Below, piece after piece: positions 49,318-59,903 of a stretch of 64,000 nucleotides of DNA. The stretch is from Galeruca laticollis (Eukaryota; Arthropoda; Insecta; Coleoptera; Chrysomelidae): positions 261,757,709 to 261,821,708 of the forward strand of contig OY998175.1 in the NCBI GenBank assembly GCA_963921935.1, given 5' to 3'. Position 1 is the stretch's first letter. The number at the start of each line of letters is the position of its first letter. Both the position numbers and the translations under genes were made by a program. The notes beneath the pieces were generated by a model. The model saw only the letters and a list, made by a program, of their open reading frames with translations, was not told the DNA's origin and searched no databases.

Positions 49318-49318
49318 T

Positions 49319-49335
49319 TGGTGTCAGGTGTGGGG
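49319..49335 (+). other. Primer-binding site, leucine-tRNA type
   Basis: TGGTGTCAGGTGTGGGG begins one base after the LTR. The TGG start and GTGTCAG core match the site I associate with a leucine tRNA in insect gypsy elements (usual form TGGTGTCAGAAGTGGG). Confidence 0.6.
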
Positions 49336-49343
49336 TAATATGA

Positions 49344-50695
49344 ATTGATACCTACGTAAAAGTGACCAAGAGATTGAGGGATCTGAAAGTGGCAGAATTA
49401 AGAGCAGAATTGGAAACGTCCGGTAATAAAAGTGAATTAGTAGAAAGACTTAAAGTGGCACTGGAAAATGACGGCTTTGATCCAGAAACAGTTTTATTTA
49501 ATGACGAGGCTTCCACCTCAATCTCGTCAATTTCTGCTAGCATGGACGAGAAGATTTCTAGCATGGAAGAGAATATTTCTGCGATTGTGAAAAGCGATAT
49601 TTCTGCTATTAAGAACGATATTTCTGCTATGAAGAACGACATTTCTGTTAATATGGACGAGAAGATTTCAACTTTGAAGAACGATATTTCTGCCGACATC
49701 TTATTAATGGAAAACGACATTGCCGCTGACGTTAAAAATGAAATTTCGTCTCTAAAATCTGAAATAGAGAATTATATGTCAACGATGGACGAGAAAATCA
49801 AGAATAAGATTACAACGATAGACGAGAAAGTCAACGAGTTAGAGGAAAAGATTGCCGATTCAAGAACGCGAGGCCCGCCAGAGGAAGAAAAGGAGACCGA
49901 GCAAACGAAACCTTGCAAGCCTTGTAACACTACCTAAGTTTGAAGACATTGGCAGTTTTACCAAAGTCAAGGCCACAACGTTCGATGGAAAAATGTCGTG
50001 GCCAATTATTTGAAACAATTTGAAGCAGACGCTAGAGTGAATAATTGGTCTGATAGAGACAAGTCAGTGAACTTAACTATCGCGCTTCGGGGAGATGCTT
50101 TAGATGTCCTTCAGACGATACCTCTGGAAGAAACGGACGATTTCGAGCAACTGAGAAGAGGTTGAACATGCGATATGGTCACGAACATCTAGAACATTTG
50201 TTCCAATCCCAGCTGAAAAACCGAAGGCAGAAACGTGACGAAGCACTTCAAGAACAAGAACAAGTGGATATTGCCCGACTCGTTCGATTTGCTTATCCAT
50301 CAGCAGCAGAGAATATGATGGAATGTCTGGGCATACAGGCGTTTATTGACGGCTTACGTGACCCCAATATGCAGAGGACGCTCCGCTTAGCCCATCCCAA
50401 AACATTAGTTGACGGATTGACAAGTGCTCTTGAATATGAAGCAGCAACGAAGGCTTCGGGTTACAACCAAGTTAGGACCATCCAAGAAGAAGGCGACGAG
50501 GACAAGTTTGACCAGATTGTCAGCTTCATCAAAGGTATGATGGACAAGAAGCCGAGAAAGATCAGATGCTGGAATTGTGGTGAGCTAGGGCATGTACGTA
50601 GTTCGTGTAAGCGCCCCAAGACTCCTGCAAACCAAGACCCCAGTCACAGGAAAACTAGAACGGGTCGGCTACGAGGGGGCAGCACCGACCCATGA
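49344..50695 (+). pseudogene. Gag polyprotein: SAP domain, coiled coil, capsid-like region, CCHC knuckle
   Basis: The open frame begins after a stop at 49341; no in-frame ATG precedes the SAP domain, and the ATG at 49340 runs into a stop at once. Residues 3-36 (LRDLKVAELRAELETSGNKS, then ELVERLKVAL) form a SAP helix-extended-helix, a DNA-binding motif. Residues 50-170 are a heptad-rich coiled coil with DISA repeats. After a frameshift near 49940, SWP, YLKQFEADARVNNW and LTIALRGDALDVLQTIPLEE give a capsid-like region. The frame from 50162 ends in the knuckle CWNCGELGHVRSSC (50567-50608). Gag would pack element RNA. Frameshifts near 49990 and 50160 inactivate it. Confidence 0.8.
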
Positions 50696-51240
50696 TCCTT
50701 CCAAAGACCCTCTCATACTGATAGCTTCACTCAGATGTCGCAATGACAGTGTATATGTGGATGGCGAAGTAAATGGCAAGAAATATGCTCTGCTGGTTGA
50801 CACTGGAGAAACTAGAACCATTATACGACCAGAGATAATGAGCCCCAAGAAGAAACTTTAACCAACGAGACTGCGACTACGGACCGCCACAGGCGAGAGT
50901 GCCAATGTTCACGGAGAAATACAAATTCAATTGGGAATTGGCGCAGAAAAGTTCACGCGTACGTTAATCGTAGCTGACATTGAAGGAGGCGTGATTCTGC
51001 GAATGGACGTAATGAATGTACATGGTTTCCAATTAGACTTTAGGAATAGGACCATTAAAGTGGACTCCGAGGAGGTATTCCCTCATCCACATGAAGGAAG
51101 CGTAGTGTTAGCATCTGTACAGGAAGATACAGTTCTACCTGCACGAAGCGAAATCATGATAGTAGCACGGCTACAGGGAATCATGGAGGAAGGAACACCG
51201 GTTATGATGTAGCCAAGATAACACGACGAAGAGGTTGGAA
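50592..51240 (+). pseudogene. Retropepsin-type protease
   Basis: NGKKYALLVDTGETRTIIRP around 50775-50832 has the catalytic DTG; the usual Ala/Ser after it is Glu here. After a stop near 50860, ANVHGEIQIQLGIGAEKFTR and VILRMDVMNVHGFQLDF (the flap and ILG-like region, normally ILGMDFL) follow. It would cleave the Gag-Pol precursor. It overlaps the end of Gag in another frame. Confidence 0.75.
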
Positions 51241-51263
51241 AATGAGTACTTATTGGAAAAGGA

Positions 51264-52882
51264 ATGGTTACGTCGGCAAAGGAGAACCCTGTACGATTGA
51301 TAAAAGTGAACTATTACCCAATCACCATCAACAAGGAAGCCAATATTAGATCCTGCGTACCAGTGACGTCTATAGTTCGCCAAACAACGACCACTGACAA
51401 TTCTAATGCCAGATTCGAACAAATGTTATCAGTAGCTGGTCAATCTTCGGATCGAGCTGAAAAAAAGAGAATGAGAGAATTTCTTTCGCAGTATCGAGAC
51501 CTATTCGTACCAAAAGGAGGAAAGACTGGCAGATCATCAGCTGTCCAACACAAAATTGATACTAGTTATGCTAAGCCAATTACGCAACCAGCTCGAAGAC
51601 TTCCACGAGCGAAGAGAGAGGAAGCTTTAAGAATAATTCGAGAGATGGCAGAAGAAAAAGTAATAGAACCATCTATAGTCCATGGGTGTCTCCAGTAGTG
51701 CTCGTCAAGAAAAAAGATGGAACTACGAAATTCTGGGTGGATTATCGCCAGCTTAACAACGTGACGAATAAAGACAGCTATCCTTCGACTCTAATTGACG
51801 ATACGCTAGACACTTTGGTCGGCAGCAAACTGTTTTCCACCTTGGACCTGAAGTCTGGTTATTGGCAAGTGGAAATGGACCCATAAGACAAAGAGAAGAC
51901 TGCTTTTACCACCGGATCAGGATTATGGCAATTCAACGTCATGCCATCCGGGCTCTGTAATGCGGCTGCGATATTTGAAATACTCATGGAAAATGTCTTG
52001 AGAGGGTTGTCTTGGAAGACACGCCCAGTCTATTTGGACGACATCGTAGTACTGGGGAAGACATTTCACGAACACCTGAAGAATTTGGAAGACGTATTCA
52101 AACGACTCCACGCTGCCTAGCTGATGCTAAACCCGAAGAAATGTTAGCTGTTCCAAAACCGAGTCAACTATCTAGGTCATATAGTGAGCAATAAAGGAGT
52201 GGCGGTGGATCCAGAGAAAATTGCTTCCATTCAGCAATGGCCGCAACCAACCGAAAAACATCAGAATAGGAGTTTTCTTGGACTTTGCCTGGATTATAGA
52301 AGATTTATCAGGAATTTTGGAGATATTGTCAAGCCTCTAACTCGACTTACGGAAGAATCAAGAGCTTTCCAATGGGACGAAGACTGTCAAACGGCTTTTG
52401 AAACCTTGAAGAGGCATTTAACCTCGGCGCCCATTTCAAAATATTCATTACCAGAGGGAGACTTTATTGTTGACACTGACGCAAGCCACGTAGGAATTGG
52501 TGGAGTGCTCTTACAGATCCAAGGAGGGCAAGAAAGAGTGCTGAGATATTTCAGTTAAGTCATCTCCAAACCAGAACGAAACTACTGCGTCACAAGAAGA
52601 GAACTTTTGGCGGTAGTGAAGCGCGTGGAACACTTTTACCAGTATCTCTATGGTAGGAAGTTTTTAATCCGGACTGATCATGCAGCACTCAAGTGGTTGA
52701 TGCCGTTCAAGAATCCCGAGGGCCAGGTCGCTAGACCGATTGAACGACTTCAAGAGTACGATTTCAACATCGAACATCGAGCTGGTGTGAGTCACCAAAA
52801 CGCCGACTTCCTGTCCAGACGGACGTGCTCAACAGACTGCTCCCACTGCAACAAGGCGGAATCTAGGGAAGCTGCAGTTTAA
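51264..52882 (+). pseudogene. Reverse transcriptase and RNase H of the gypsy element
   Basis: In order: HKIDTSYAKPITQPARRLPR (connection to RT), SPVVLVKKKDGTTKFWVDYR (51690), LFSTLDLKSGYWQVEM (motif A), then a stop at 51884; LWQFNVMPSGLCNAAAIFEI, the catalytic block VYLDDIVVLG (52030), YLGHIVSNKGVAVDPEKIAS, and RNase H with FIVDTDASHVGIGGVL (first Asp, 52470), RRELLAVVKRVEHFYQYLYG (Glu), RTDHAALKWL (Asp) and HRAGVSHQNADFLSRR. RT converts element RNA to DNA, and RNase H removes the RNA. Frameshifts or stops occur near 51690, 51884, 52120 and 52558. Confidence 0.9.
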
Positions 52883-53069
52883 AGAACTACTGTAGTCGAT
52901 TAAGAATGGTCACCCACAAGGATGAGAGGAGATCAGGAGAATGATCCTTGCCTAAAAAAGATTCGGCAATGGAAGAAAGAAAATCGGCGACCTACCTGGC
53001 AAGAAGTGTAAAAATGTTCACCGGAACTCGAGGGATCAGTGGGACTCCTTTGTCCTGGAAGAAGGGCTG

Positions 53070-54180
53070 TTGAAAAGAGTTCTTGAAAACGATTATGGTT
53101 CCAAGATGAGGATACAGCTATTTATCCCGAGAACAAGAGTAGCTGAAGTACTAAAGAACTTACAAGATAGTCCATCGGGAGGTCATCTGGGAGTGAAGAA
53201 GACCCTCCAGCTAATCCGTGAGAGGTTTTATTGGATGAACAGCTCCGATGATGTGAAGAACTGGTGTAAGAAATGTACGACTTGTGCTACGAGTAATGGA
53301 CCACATCGCAAGAGAAAGGCACCAATGAAACAGTACAATGTTGGAAGCTCTTCCGAAAGGATTGCTTTAGATATCGCTGGACCATTTCCGACGACCGAAA
53401 ATGGTGGAAAATACATACTGGTTGTAATGGGTGGAAATTTACGCTATCCCGAACCAAGAGGTCACATCTCTTGCGGATTTATTGGCGGAAGAATTTATTA
53501 GCCGATATGGAGTGCCCTTGGAAGTCCACAGCGACCAGAAAAGAAATTTCGAAAGTCATCTATTCCAGGAGATTTGCGAGAAGCTGAGAATGAAGAAGAC
53601 CAGGCAAACAGCATTACATCCACAGTCAGATAGAATGGTCGAGAGAATGAATAGGAGTATTGGAAAATACCTGTCCAAAGTAGTATCCAGCCATCAGAGA
53701 GATTGGGACCAGTATCTTTCCCTATTCGCATTGGCTCATCGATCTGCCGTTAATGAGTCCACGGGTGAAACACCTGCGAAAATCCTGTTTGGACGTGAAA
53801 TGAGGCTTCCTTGTGACCTGGAATTTGGCTGTCGGCCTGAAGAAGATCTAGCAGGAGAAGACTGCGTGATCCAATTGAGAAGAAGGCTGGACGATATTCA
53901 TGGCTAAGTTCGAACAAATCTTCAGGTTGCCAGCGACAGAATGAAAAGTCGGTACGACACGCAGGCCACAGGAGGCGGTTTTCAAGAAGGGGGCAAAGTA
54001 TGGTTACACAACCCGACGAGGAGAGAAGGATTTTCTCCGAAATTACAAAAATCTGGGGAAGGTCCATACATAATCAAGAGAAGGATTAATGATGCTATAT
54101 ATCGCATAAGCAAGATCCCCAACGGAAAACAAAAAATAGTTCACCAAACCGACTAGCGCCATTCGAAGGAGACCATGACC
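53070..54180 (+). pseudogene. Integrase of the gypsy element
   Basis: An HHCC zinc domain (GGHLGVKKTLQLIRERFYWM, WCKKCTTCATSNGPHRKRKA), a catalytic core with the first Asp in ERIALDIAGPFP, the second in YGVPLEVHSDQKRNFES, and the Glu in HPQSDRMVERMNRSIGKYL, followed by SLFALAHRSAVNESTGETPA. A C-terminal DNA-binding region has GGKVWLHNPTRREGFSPKLQ. After a frameshift near 54150 the end reads NRLAPFEGDHD. It would insert the element cDNA. Frameshifts near 53430 and 53900 break it. Confidence 0.85.
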
Positions 54181-54185
54181 TATAG

Positions 54186-54767
54186 AAAGGAGTATACCAT
54201 ATTCGATATGTGTCTGACCTTACCTTCGATGAATTTTTGGGCGCTCATGGATGAACCGGGAAAGCTAGATATGGAGTCACTTCGAAACAACAACAAGATT
54301 TGTTCACTCTCCCGGAAGATTATTCACTGGCATACAACATCCCCGCCCGTAACGAGTACGCACGAGGGTTGGCAACCGTCTTTCGAAAGAAGGTCGGGCA
54401 ATTAGAAAAACTCCAAGACCAGATTCCAGCCCCTAGCAAGACACTGAAACTGAGACATAATTCGCGGTACGTCTTCAACGTGGTAACTAAAAATGAATTT
54501 CAAGATCGATCTACCTACCGCAATGTGTGGGAAGCACTTCGAAACCTACGAGACCATTTGTTGGAATCCATCGTGAAGAAACTTACTATGCCCAAGATAG
54601 CGAGTAACTAGTTGGATTGGCGAGTCATCATGGTAGAGATTATCTTTCAAGATACCGGTGTCCAGATATTAATTTGCAGCTGCAACCCCCGTTATCAGTA
54701 TCCGATGAAGACGGTGCCCTGCTATTTCCATAAGATCGGAAAGTGTAGAAATGGGGCCAGTTACTGA
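54186..54767 (+). pseudogene. Macrodomain (ADP-ribose-binding) ORF with possible C-terminal CCCH finger
   Basis: Between integrase and the polypurine tract one frame (codons starting at multiples of 3) reads LTFDEFLGAHG, a TGA at 54252, then DLFTLPEDYSLAYNIPARNE, YARGLATVFRKKVG, RYVFNVVTKNEFQDRSTYRN, VWEALRNLRDHLLESIVKKL, TMPKIASN, a TAG at 54609, and LDWRVIMVEIIFQDTGVQIL. These follow the Poa1/TARG1-like macrodomain pattern: N-terminal GDLF strand, SLAHC-like loop with GxA-FRKKFG, YxxxLVTK strand, long helix, MPxIGCG loop, and final LDW helix. The glycine-rich ligand loops are altered. After it, CYFHKIGKCRNGASY has CCCH-type spacing but lacks the third Cys and His. The family normally binds or removes ADP-ribose; a role in the element is unknown. 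Confidence 0.65.
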
Positions 54768-54818
54768 TTCAAATATCCAGTCTCGGCTACACAAAAGTTC
54801 CAGGAGGAACTTCCATTT

Positions 54819-54830
54819 AAGGAGGGGGTA
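54819..54830 (+). other. Polypurine tract
   Basis: AAGGAGGGGGTA immediately before the 3' LTR start TGTTAC; it would prime plus-strand synthesis. Confidence 0.75.
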
Positions 54831-54831
54831 A

Positions 54832-55296
54832 TGTTACTAAACAGCACACTGGTATAGTCTCTAAATCCGACTCTGTCTAAGCCAGGTATGAATGTTAAAA
54901 TTATGGCAGACGCGCAGGGTTTCCTAGAATTGTTTAAGAATAGTGACTATCTTATCTACATTGTTTTTGTGACCAGTCTTATCTAGAAAATGCCAGGAAG
55001 AAGAGAGCATTAATATATAAGAGACCGATCAAGAAGAATTGAGTTTAGTTGATAATTTGACATCGTGAGATAAACAAGTAAATATTGGATATAAAGTAGT
55101 GAAATTTTTGTACATATGAATTATTTCAAGTGAATAAACTGCGTATATACTGTGTAAACTGTTTATATAATTAAGTATATATAAATTAAGTGTTAGTGAT
55201 TAGTTTAGTGTTCAAATAAATGAGTAAGTAGCCAAACCGTGTGTTCAAAGTTTATCCCACCCGTTTACTGTTTAAATAAATAAGAAAAACATCACA
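54832..55296 (+). repeat. 3' LTR (465 bp)
   Basis: Starts TGTTACTAAACAGCACACTG and ends AAACATCACA. It is shorter than the 5' copy, mainly because of one internal deletion. Confidence 0.9.
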
Positions 55297-55379
55297 ATAT
55301 TAAGAACAAAGCATTAATAATACATTGTATACAAATAAATATTTATGAAGGAGAGATATGAACGCATTATCAAGTTTAA

Positions 55380-55393
55380 TGAGTTTATAATTA
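55380..55393. repeat. Target-site duplication, left copy, Penelope unit 2
   Basis: TGAGTTTATAATTA, identical to 60446-60459. Confidence 0.85.
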
Positions 55394-55699
55394 GTTTTTT
55401 AAATGGAAACTCACTGTTTCTAGCTGATTCCACAATATAATGAAAATTGTTGGAAATTCTAAAAAAATTACAATTTTTTCGATAAATCAATATCATCGTC
55501 AGAATGACAGAATTTACATTTTATTTGATGCCTACTTGATGTTTAGTAGTAATTTTTGGCTAGACCAAGAAGTGACCTAACTTTTGATTGACTTTAATAG
55601 AAAAAAGAAGAAGATGTGATATTACAAATATTGAAGCTTATATATCATTAGCGCTATGGTTATATCCTGGATATCATTTTTCCAATAAAGATCAGTATA

Positions 55700-56075
55700 A
55701 CTGTGCAATGATATAGAAAACCTGGAAAACTATATCTGCTGATATTTACAATTATCACTTAAGAAGAAAGTTTATTAGTGGAGAACTCCCTAGATTTATC
55801 TGTTCATTGACGACTTTATATTGTGGGTTACTTAAATGTCTTCTATTTTCCGATTTTTCAAGGAAATCTAGTTTTTGTTCCTTTTCACAGATATGCAGCA
55901 CTTCTAGTTCTGTGTTAGGTGTTAATTAATGATTGGTGTCAAGTAGATTTATCTGGTTGTTTTAATCAGTATCCTCGTAAGTGTTCACTGTATCGTTTTC
56001 CAAAATTTCTAATGGTCTGATCCAAATAGACAGCATTACATTCTGGACATTTGAGTTTATATATACCTGATTTCT
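55700..56075 (-). pseudogene. Penelope GIY-YIG region and 3' UTR, left arm of unit 2
   Basis: Minus-strand match to 17040-17420: KSGIYKLKCPECNAVYLDQT and a degraded region with LDTNH, then the UTR. It is cut at the piggyBac TTAA. Confidence 0.75.
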
Positions 56076-56079
56076 TTAA
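56076..56079. repeat. TTAA target duplication, left side of piggyBac
   Basis: TTAA immediately before the TIR. The uninterrupted paralogs at 22262 and 59730 read ccaccattaaagaaatc across this point, so the empty site is known. Confidence 0.9.
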
Positions 56080-58449
56080 CCCTCCGGTGGGCGCGTGGTT
56101 GCGAAGAACAGGAGCAGTCGCGCGGATCACAGTAGCGATTCAATCAAAATATGACGTATTTTCAACTCTTTGTCATGTTTTGTAACTTAATTGTGTTTTC
56201 ACACTTTCATCCATCCTCATTGAAAACTTATAATTTTGTGTTCAATTATTTTATTTATTTGTGGCAAATAACACGTGTCAATGAACTTCGTAATTCTTTG
56301 AGAAGTTATTCGCACTTAAATTGCTTCATGCAATCAAAACTGACGGTAGAAAACGTGATTATATTACACTGAATGAATGAAAGGTATATATTTATAAACA
56401 AAATTCATGCATGGCGGCAATTAACGCAAACGACATGGCAATGTTGAGGACACACACAGTTGTGACATATTGCGCAGCTGCGTCTTGAAGTTTTGATTCG
56501 GGCTCTTCCACAAAGATAGTATCTTCTCATGGTACCTGATGGTTTTGGAAGTGATGGTTTGAGTTCTTCAATTCCAAGAAGGAAACATCCTCTTCTTCTC
56601 AGCTCCTTTGGTAAGGTTTCAATTAGGGTTCTTCGTTCTATTTGGGGTTTGATAAGCTGCCATGCAATTTTTTCTAGGAACTCTCTTCTTACTATTTTTC
56701 GATATTTCTTATTTGCACAATCAATACAAGCTGCATTTATTGCTGCAATATTCAGCAAGTCGTAAAAAATCACTAAAGATCAACGTCTACAGTTGCGGCT
56801 GATGTTGTACTTTGCGCACAAGTGATCTAACAAATCAACTCCTACCTTTGTTCTGTTGTAGAACGTTATCATCTCAGGTTTTTGCTGCTCGCCAGTCATT
56901 CCATCGATATGATCATCGTTATGTAAAGATGACACCACCAAAACTGTTTTATTTTTCTTCGGGCAGTAAGAGACAAGAGTCATATTTTTCTGGAATCAAA
57001 AAATAGAGGTGTTTGGCTTTCTCTCTTTGCAGGGTAGGAGCTCCTCTGGAATATCGGTTTCATTTTTTCTGAGTGTTCCAACATATGTTAATTCTTCCTG
57101 AAACAATGAATGAACAAGATTAATACTGGAAAACCAATTATCGCTAGTGATATTACGGCATGTTCCCTCTACTGGCTTGACTAATCTCATGACGATTTCT
57201 TTGGCAGAATTATCAACGCAGTACTGTCCATCTGGTTGCTTGCCACAGTACACTTCCAAATTAGATGTGTTAGCAGTTTTAGCATCAACGAGAGCAAATA
57301 TTCTAGTTCCATACTTTGCAGGCTTGCTTGGTATATATTGTCGAAACGAACAATTACCACGGAATGCTAGAAGTTGTTCATCCACAGTCAAATATTCACC
57401 TGGAGAATAGTATGTCTTGAAATTGAAAATGAATTTTTCTATCATATCCCTTATTGGGGCCAATTTATCAGTAATTTTCCGATTTTCACTATCACGAATA
57501 TCATGCAGTCTTATAGCACGCATGAGAAACCGAAATCTTTTGACGCTCATGGACAAGTAGCTGGTTTCGATACCACTACCCTTTGAGTTATCCCAAATTT
57601 GGCATATATTCTGTCTGCTGCATCTGAGGGCTCCATTCAAGAAGAGTATTCCAATTAGTGCTCTGATTTTCATTTCGTCCGTAAGTCTTGCATCTCTGTC
57701 TCTGATGAACTTTGATTTCTGAATTGTGATGTAGGTGTTCGTGCATGTAGTTATTATGCGAATAATTCCATCATCTGAAAATAACTTGAGGTAATGATAT
57801 TGTGAATCAGCTTGTCTTGCAATTCTCTTCGGTCCTGGAAGATGGGTGATAATATTCTGTGAGCGAGTACGCACCGCAGTGTTCATTTTATGTTTTCCCC
57901 ATTTGGTTTTCTCACTTTTTCCCAAATTAAAAGGTCTTGGTATTGATTCGCTCAGGAATTGATCATCATTTTGTATAGTTGCAGGGTCAGCTTCTTGGTC
58001 GGACTCAGAATTGGGGTCACGAAATTCCATATGATCGATTTCACCTTCAGATTCGCTATCGAAGTAATCAGGGTCTGGAGCCTCCTCAAACCATTGTAAT
58101 AGCAAATCAATATTATGGTGGTCGATGTTCCCTACTCTCACTCTTTTTGCCATCTGCTGAAGTAGAAAAATGAATTATTGTCATGAGAAGAACGAGAAAA
58201 TCGCAATTTATTACTCACCTGAGATCGTAAAGTAAGTACTCGCGCAGATCACAATGGTGATCCAACGTATATGCGAATTTTTTACAACGTTTGTATCAGC
58301 GGTTGAACTACGACTGGTGTCGCAATCTATGCCTGGGTCAATTGAAGGAAGCTATTATAATCCCTTTCCATATCCGTGACGATTTCAGAGCGCAGCATCG
58401 AATCAAAGTACGGTGGATCACTATTGTAATCCACGCGACCACTGGAGGC
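56080..58449 (-). mobile_element. piggyBac-type transposon (2,370 bp)
   Basis: CCTCCGGTGGGCGCG-type TIR at the left; the right end has the complement with two changes (CGCGACCACTGGAGGC). TTAA lies on both sides (56076-56079, 58450-58453). Subterminal GATCACAGTAGCGATTC-like motifs occur near both ends. It contains one transposase ORF on the minus strand. The element is complete, and the damage is limited to two nonsense codons. Confidence 0.92.
56405..58153 (-). pseudogene. piggyBac-type transposase, intact except for two in-frame TGA codons
   Basis: One frame of 583 codons from ATG at 58153. It starts with an acidic region (residues 20-65) and RPFNLG-type linker. The catalytic Asp residues are D258 (YLTVDEQLLAFRG), D338 (ITSDNWFSS) and D440/D443 (VGVDLLDHLCAKY). 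A C-terminal Cys/His-rich domain (CAICHNCVCPQHCHVVC) would bind TIR DNA. TGA codons at 56996-56998 (expected Gly in an IFGFQK-like context) and 56780-56782 (expected Trp in RRW) interrupt it; no frameshift is seen. Cut and paste at TTAA is the family activity. Inactive as read, unless TGA is a sequencing error or bypassed. Confidence 0.92.
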
Positions 58450-58453
58450 TTAA
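58450..58453. repeat. TTAA target duplication, right side of piggyBac
   Basis: TTAA directly after the right TIR, followed by tggtggtacttttgtctcta, the continuation of the interrupted Penelope sequence. Confidence 0.9.
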
Positions 58454-59040
58454 TGGTGGTACTTTTGTCTCTACATTTAAGAATTTTGTACTTACGTTAC
58501 TTTCTGTTTTAAAAGAAATTGTTGTATTCGTTGCTAAATATATTATCTTTGAAATATTATTAGAAATATTTCCTGCATATGTGATGATTTTATAAGTTTT
58601 CATTTCTTCAGTTTGTTCAGGAAATATTAAATGTGATGCCACTTTTTCCTGTTTTTTATTAATTAGTTTATTTATCATATGCGATGGGTAACCGTCGGAT
58701 GTTGCTATTGGTTTAATTGTGTTAGTCTCTCTCTCAAAATTACATTTGTTTATAGGAAATGAAAATGCTCTATGTATCATTGAATTATGTGCCGCTAGTT
58801 TATGTGACATGGGGTGATTGGAACTATATGGAATTATCACATCAGTGTGTGTTGGTTTTCGGTAAATCCAATAATTAAGTACATATTAACTCTTTGAATT
58901 CTTAAAACAAGAAAATTGATTGAGCTATTTTTTTGAATTTCTGATGTAAATTTAATTTTTGGAAAGAAATTATTAATGTGGTTGAAAAATACATCTAATT
59001 GTCGTTCACTACCCATAAAACATGCTAATTTTGGCAAACA
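58454..59040 (-). pseudogene. Penelope RT C-terminus and linker, left arm of unit 2
   Basis: Minus-strand frames: FMGSERQLDVFFNHINNFFP at 59.0 kb, YSSNHPMSHKLAAHNSMIHR at 58.8 kb, DGYPSHMINKLINKKQEKVA and SFKTESNVSTKFLNVET, reaching the piggyBac insert. It lacks the RT active site, which lies on the opposite strand beyond the junction. Stops break the frame near 58880. Confidence 0.75.
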
Positions 59041-59903
59041 TTTTTATGGACAGTTTAGAAAGAAAGAACTTTGAAAGTAATATTTCGAAAAATGTTTTAT
59101 TTTGGTATAGATATGTAGATGACATATTGGCTTCTTTATACTCATAAAGAAGCTAATATGTCATCTACAATGAACGACAATTAGATGTATTTTTCAACCA
59201 CATTAATAATTCATACCCAAAAGTTCAAATTACATTAGAAATTGAAGAAAATAGCTCAATAGATTTTCTTGATTTGAAAATTCAATGAGTTATTATTGTA
59301 CTTAATTATTCAATTTGCCGAAAACCAACACACACTGATGTGACAATTCCATATAGATCCAATCACCCCATGACACATAAACTAGCGGCATATAATTCAA
59401 TGATACATAGAGCTTCTTCAGTTCCAATAAGCAAATGTAATTTTGATAGATAGAATAATATAATTAGACAAATAGCAACATCCAACGGTTATTCATTATA
59501 TATGATAAATAAGTTAATTAATAAAAAAGAGGAAAAAGTGTCATTACAGCTAATATTTCCTAAACAAATTGATGAAATAACAAAGACTTATAATTCCATC
59601 ACATATGCAGGAAATATTTCTGATGATATTCTAAAGATAATATCTTCAGCAACGAATACAACAATTTCTTTTAAAACAGAAAATAACGAAAGTACAAAAT
59701 TGTTAAATGTAAAGACAAAAAATCCACCATTAAAGAAATCAGGTATATATAAACTCAAATGTCCAGAATGTAATGCTGTCTATTTGGTTCAGACCATTCG
59801 AAATTTTGAAATCCGATACAGTGAACACTTACGAGCATACATATTGAACAACCAAATAAATCCCACTACGCAATACATCTACTTGACACCAATCATTCAT
59901 TGA
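59040..59903 (+). pseudogene. Penelope RT active-site fragment, linker and GIY-YIG nuclease, right arm of unit 2
   Basis: NIFMDSLE and VLFWYRYVDDILASLYS (catalytic YVDD intact, 59098-59147) are followed after the hairpin by NERQLDVFFNHINNSYPKVQ, HPMTHKLAAYNSMIHR, NGYSLYMINKLINKKEEKVS and the GIY-YIG segment LKKSGIYKLKCPECNAVYLV with IRYSEHLRAYILNN. Frames shift several times. From 59502 the ORF is open for 133 codons. This is the least decayed GIY-YIG copy in the window. Confidence 0.8.
59115..59168. repeat. Hairpin at the head-to-head junction
   Basis: GTAGATGACATATTGGCTTC followed by TTTAT is inverted directly after a ~4-base loop, with one mismatch. The arm encodes the YVDDILASL motif, so the catalytic codons lie on both sides in opposite orientation. 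Confidence 0.9.

Larger units (their letters stand above)
48837..55296 (+). mobile_element. Ty3/gypsy LTR retrotransposon with SAP-Gag and a 3' macrodomain
   Basis: 6.46 kb bounded by LTRs starting TGTTAC and ending ACA/ACA, a TGG primer site, then in order Gag (SAP, capsid-like, CCHC), protease, reverse transcriptase, RNase H, integrase, macrodomain plus a possible CCCH finger, and a polypurine tract. RT before integrase is the Ty3/gypsy order. All ORFs are interrupted. The bases next to the LTRs (TCAT and ATAT) do not form an exact target duplication. Confidence 0.9.

Noticed and set aside
48833..55300. Exact target-site duplication for the gypsy element
   Set aside because: TCAT on the left and ATAT on the right do not match, and shifting the LTR ends by one or two bases does not fix it.
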